A stretch of DNA of 16,245 nucleotides from an uncultured Bacilli bacterium (GTDB taxonomy: Bacteria > Bacillota_I > Bacilli_A > RF39 > UBA660): positions 1 through 16,245 of the forward strand of contig CAKPDM010000021.1 in assembly GCA_934148995.1 (NCBI GenBank), read 5' to 3'. The notes beneath the pieces were generated by a model, which was not told the DNA's origin, did not search any database, and was given only the letters and a program-made list of their open reading frames with translations. Shown here piece by piece: positions 14,920 to 16,245 of this stretch. Both the position numbers and the translations under genes were made by a program. The number at the start of each line of letters is the position of its first letter. Positions within the stretch are counted from its first letter, which is position 1.

Positions 14920-15042
14920 TATTTAACAGAAGAAGAACAAAATGAAGCTAGTGAAAATAACAGGATTTTTACTACTTCAGAATTAGATGAAATATCATAA
15001 CGTATTAATAAAGAATATAAAGAAAAAATAAGTTGGTTTTGA
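14920..15042 (+). pseudogene. Broken coding fragment, no start, internal stop
   Basis: The frame from 14923 reads L-T-E-E-E-Q-N-E-A-S-E and reaches TAA at 14998 after E-L-D-E-I-S, then resumes with R-I-N-K-E-Y-K-E-K-I-S-W-F to TGA at 15040-15042. Glu/Lys-rich and coding-like, but no start codon or ribosome site, and too short to place in a family. It may be the remains of a gene downstream of the secreted-protein gene. Confidence 0.4.
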
Positions 15043-15139
15043 TTGTAATTAAATATTTAGATGTAAAAGACTGAAAACAAGGTTCTAGGAAACAGAAAAT
15101 ACATATGCAAAAAATGCTGATTATTATTAAAACAGCAAT

Positions 15140-15156
15140 TAGTAAGTATCTTACTA
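15140..15156. repeat. Perfect 7-bp inverted repeat
   Basis: TAGTAAG and CTTACTA flank TAT. No T-tract follows, so it is not a convincing terminator. It lies 74 bases before the next start codon and could be an operator-like site. Confidence 0.35.
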
Positions 15157-15229
15157 TTACATTTTACCAAGTCAAAACTTTACTTTAATAAGTTTTATTT
15201 TAAAAATAACAAGTAGTGGAGGAAAGAAT

Positions 15230-16245
15230 ATGATAGGTGAATATACATTAAAAATATTATGTGACAAATATAATATCTCAAGTGAAAACGTCATTAATAA
15301 GAATAATAATATACTTACATATGGTGAATATTTAGACATTGATAAAACATTAAACTATTTAATAAATGAATTAAAAATAAGTAATAAAAATATAGAAAAG
15401 TGTCCAAGTATTCTTTATAGAAATGTTGATGCTATTGAGAAAAATATTGACTATTTAAAACAACAAAATGTATCCTTTTCTTCTATAGAATCTTGTTTAC
15501 ATGTATTAGCAGCAGAACCGATTGATTTAAAAGATACATATAAGTATATAGAAGAAAATTACGGAATAGAAACCATAAATAAAAATACATCTATTTTATC
15601 TTGTGATAAGGATTTGATAATTGAAGTTGAAAAATTGGGATTAGCTAAAAGCTGGAATTTAGCTATAGCTGTAGGGATTGCCTTTGGCTCTACCACTTTA
15701 GAAGAAGTTATAGATATAATAAATAGTGAAGAATATAAGGAACATCCAGAATTATTCACTTCAGAAACTTTAGCTCATACTAAAATAAAAGATATTAAAG
15801 ATATGCTCCATAGTGAAGAGTATAAAGAACATCCAGAATTATTCACTTCAGAAACCTTAGCCAATGCTAAAATAAAAGACATTAAGGAAATGCTTCATAG
15901 TGAAGAATATAAGGAACATCCAGAGTTATTTACTTCCACAACCTTAGCTCGTGCTAAAATAAAAGACATTAAGGAACTTCTTCTTAGCGAAGAATATAAG
16001 GAACATCCAGAGTTATTCACTTCAGAAACCTTAGCCAATGCTAAAATAAAAGATATTAAAGATATGCTCCATAGTGAAGAGTATAAGGAACATCCAGAGT
16101 TATTTACTTCCACAACCTTAGCCCATGCTAAAATAAAAGATATTAAAGATATGCTCTATAGTGAAGAGTATAAGGAACATCCAGAGTTATTTACTTCCAC
16201 AACCTTAGCCCATGCTAAAATAAAAGACATTAAGGAAATGCTTCA
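15230..16245 (+). CDS. Tandem-repeat helical protein (3' end outside window)
   Basis: Open from ATG 15230 to the window edge, preceded by a very good ribosome site (GGAGG at 15218-15222, seven bases before). Residues 1-165 are unique, without signal peptide or membrane helix; about 50-125 contains helix-rich text such as E-K-C-P-S-I-L-Y and K-N-I-D-Y-L-K-Q-Q-N-V, loosely like mTERF-type repeats. From residue 166 come 29-residue repeats of the form S-E-E-Y-K-E-H-P-E-L-F-T-S ... A-K-I-K-D-I-K-x-M-L; five are complete and the sixth lacks its last base. Repeats of this kind usually form a helical solenoid used for protein or nucleic-acid binding, and the acidic/Lys-rich faces would be solvent exposed. 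The family is unknown to me. Function, final repeat number and any C-terminal domain lie outside the window. Confidence 0.9.
   Translation, partial: MIGEYTLKILCDKYNISSENVINKNNNILTYGEYLDIDKTLNYLINELKISNKNIEKCPSILYRNVDAIEKNIDYLKQQNVSFSSIESCLHVLAAEPIDLKDTYKYIEENYGIETINKNTSILSCDKDLIIEVEKLGLAKSWNLAIAVGIAFGSTTLEEVIDIINSEEYKEHPELFTSETLAHTKIKDIKDMLHSEEYKEHPELFTSETLANAKIKDIKEMLHSEEYKEHPELFTSTTLARAKIKDIKELLLSEEYKEHPELFTSETLANAKIKDIKDMLHSEEYKEHPELFTSTTLAHAKIKDIKDMLYSEEYKEHPELFTSTTLAHAKIKDIKEML
15725..16245 (+). repeat. Six tandem 87-bp in-frame repeats
   Basis: Units begin at 15725, 15812, 15899, 15986, 16073 and 16160 with an exact 87-bp period and no indels. Differences between units cluster in alternative short blocks (tca-gaa or tcc-aca in the middle; gat-att-aaa-gat or gac-att-aag-gaa near the end) that are combined differently from unit to unit. 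Confidence 0.97.

Larger units (their letters stand above)
13917..15229. other. Gene graveyard without intact genes
   Basis: About 1.3 kb with no intact long reading frame. It holds, in order, an A+T-rich spacer (13917-14030), an IS200/IS605 TnpA fossil with right-end hairpin, a good promoter, a decayed secreted-protein gene, a terminator hairpin, a broken coding fragment and a spacer with a perfect 7-bp inverted repeat (15140-15156). Each is listed separately. Confidence 0.75.

Noticed and set aside
15559..16113. Two minus-strand reading frames opposite the 29-residue repeats, with a repeated N-N-S-G-C-S-L-Y motif
   Set aside because: They are mirror frames of the repeated plus-strand gene, with no ribosome site; the repetition comes from the 87-bp units.
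15725..16245. CRISPR array
   Set aside because: The repeats are contiguous with no spacers, and the 87-bp period is a multiple of three inside an open reading frame.

Overview
The window is A+T-rich DNA with short intergenic gaps, strong Shine-Dalgarno sites and Gram-positive-type genes (AddAB rather than RecBCD; an mraY-ftsW pair). It fits a low-GC Firmicutes/Mollicutes-related bacterium, possibly an uncultured gut lineage; that placement is inference. TGA, TAG and TAA all serve as stops, so the standard bacterial code applies.

Layout. 1-621: the 3' end of a gene for a surface-type protein whose last part contains a sharply bounded GC-rich, adenine-poor block (about 419-540), followed by a terminator. 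725-6093: a promoter and a translationally coupled addB-addA pair for double-strand-break processing. 6209-6628: a monocistronic orphan gene with a consensus promoter. 6701-7438: a two-helix membrane protein with an external coiled coil. 7519-7595: tRNA-Arg(UCU) with its terminator. 7887-8304: a frameshifted Cys-containing gene whose terminator looks like a copy of the tRNA terminator. 8389-10473 (minus strand): mraY and ftsW, for lipid I synthesis and septal peptidoglycan polymerisation, from an extended -10 promoter. 10659-13916: an operon of three tandem paralogous metallopeptidase-like proteins (HExGH plus a downstream Glu), resembling shortened M3/oligoendopeptidase F proteins. 13917-15229: a gene graveyard with an IS200/IS605 TnpA fossil, its right-end hairpin, a promoter that starts at that IS end, a decayed secreted-protein gene and another coding fragment. 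15230-end: an open gene with six tandem 87-bp (29-residue) repeats that runs off the window.

The core genes (addAB, mraY, ftsW, tRNA) alternate with accessory material. The most unusual signals are the GC-rich, A-depleted C-terminal block, which looks like a diversity-generating-retroelement variable region; the mosaic 29-residue repeat array; the triplicated small gluzincins; and the IS-end promoter driving a decayed exported protein. No reverse transcriptase, template repeat or CRISPR array is visible, so the first idea rests on composition and sequence pattern alone.
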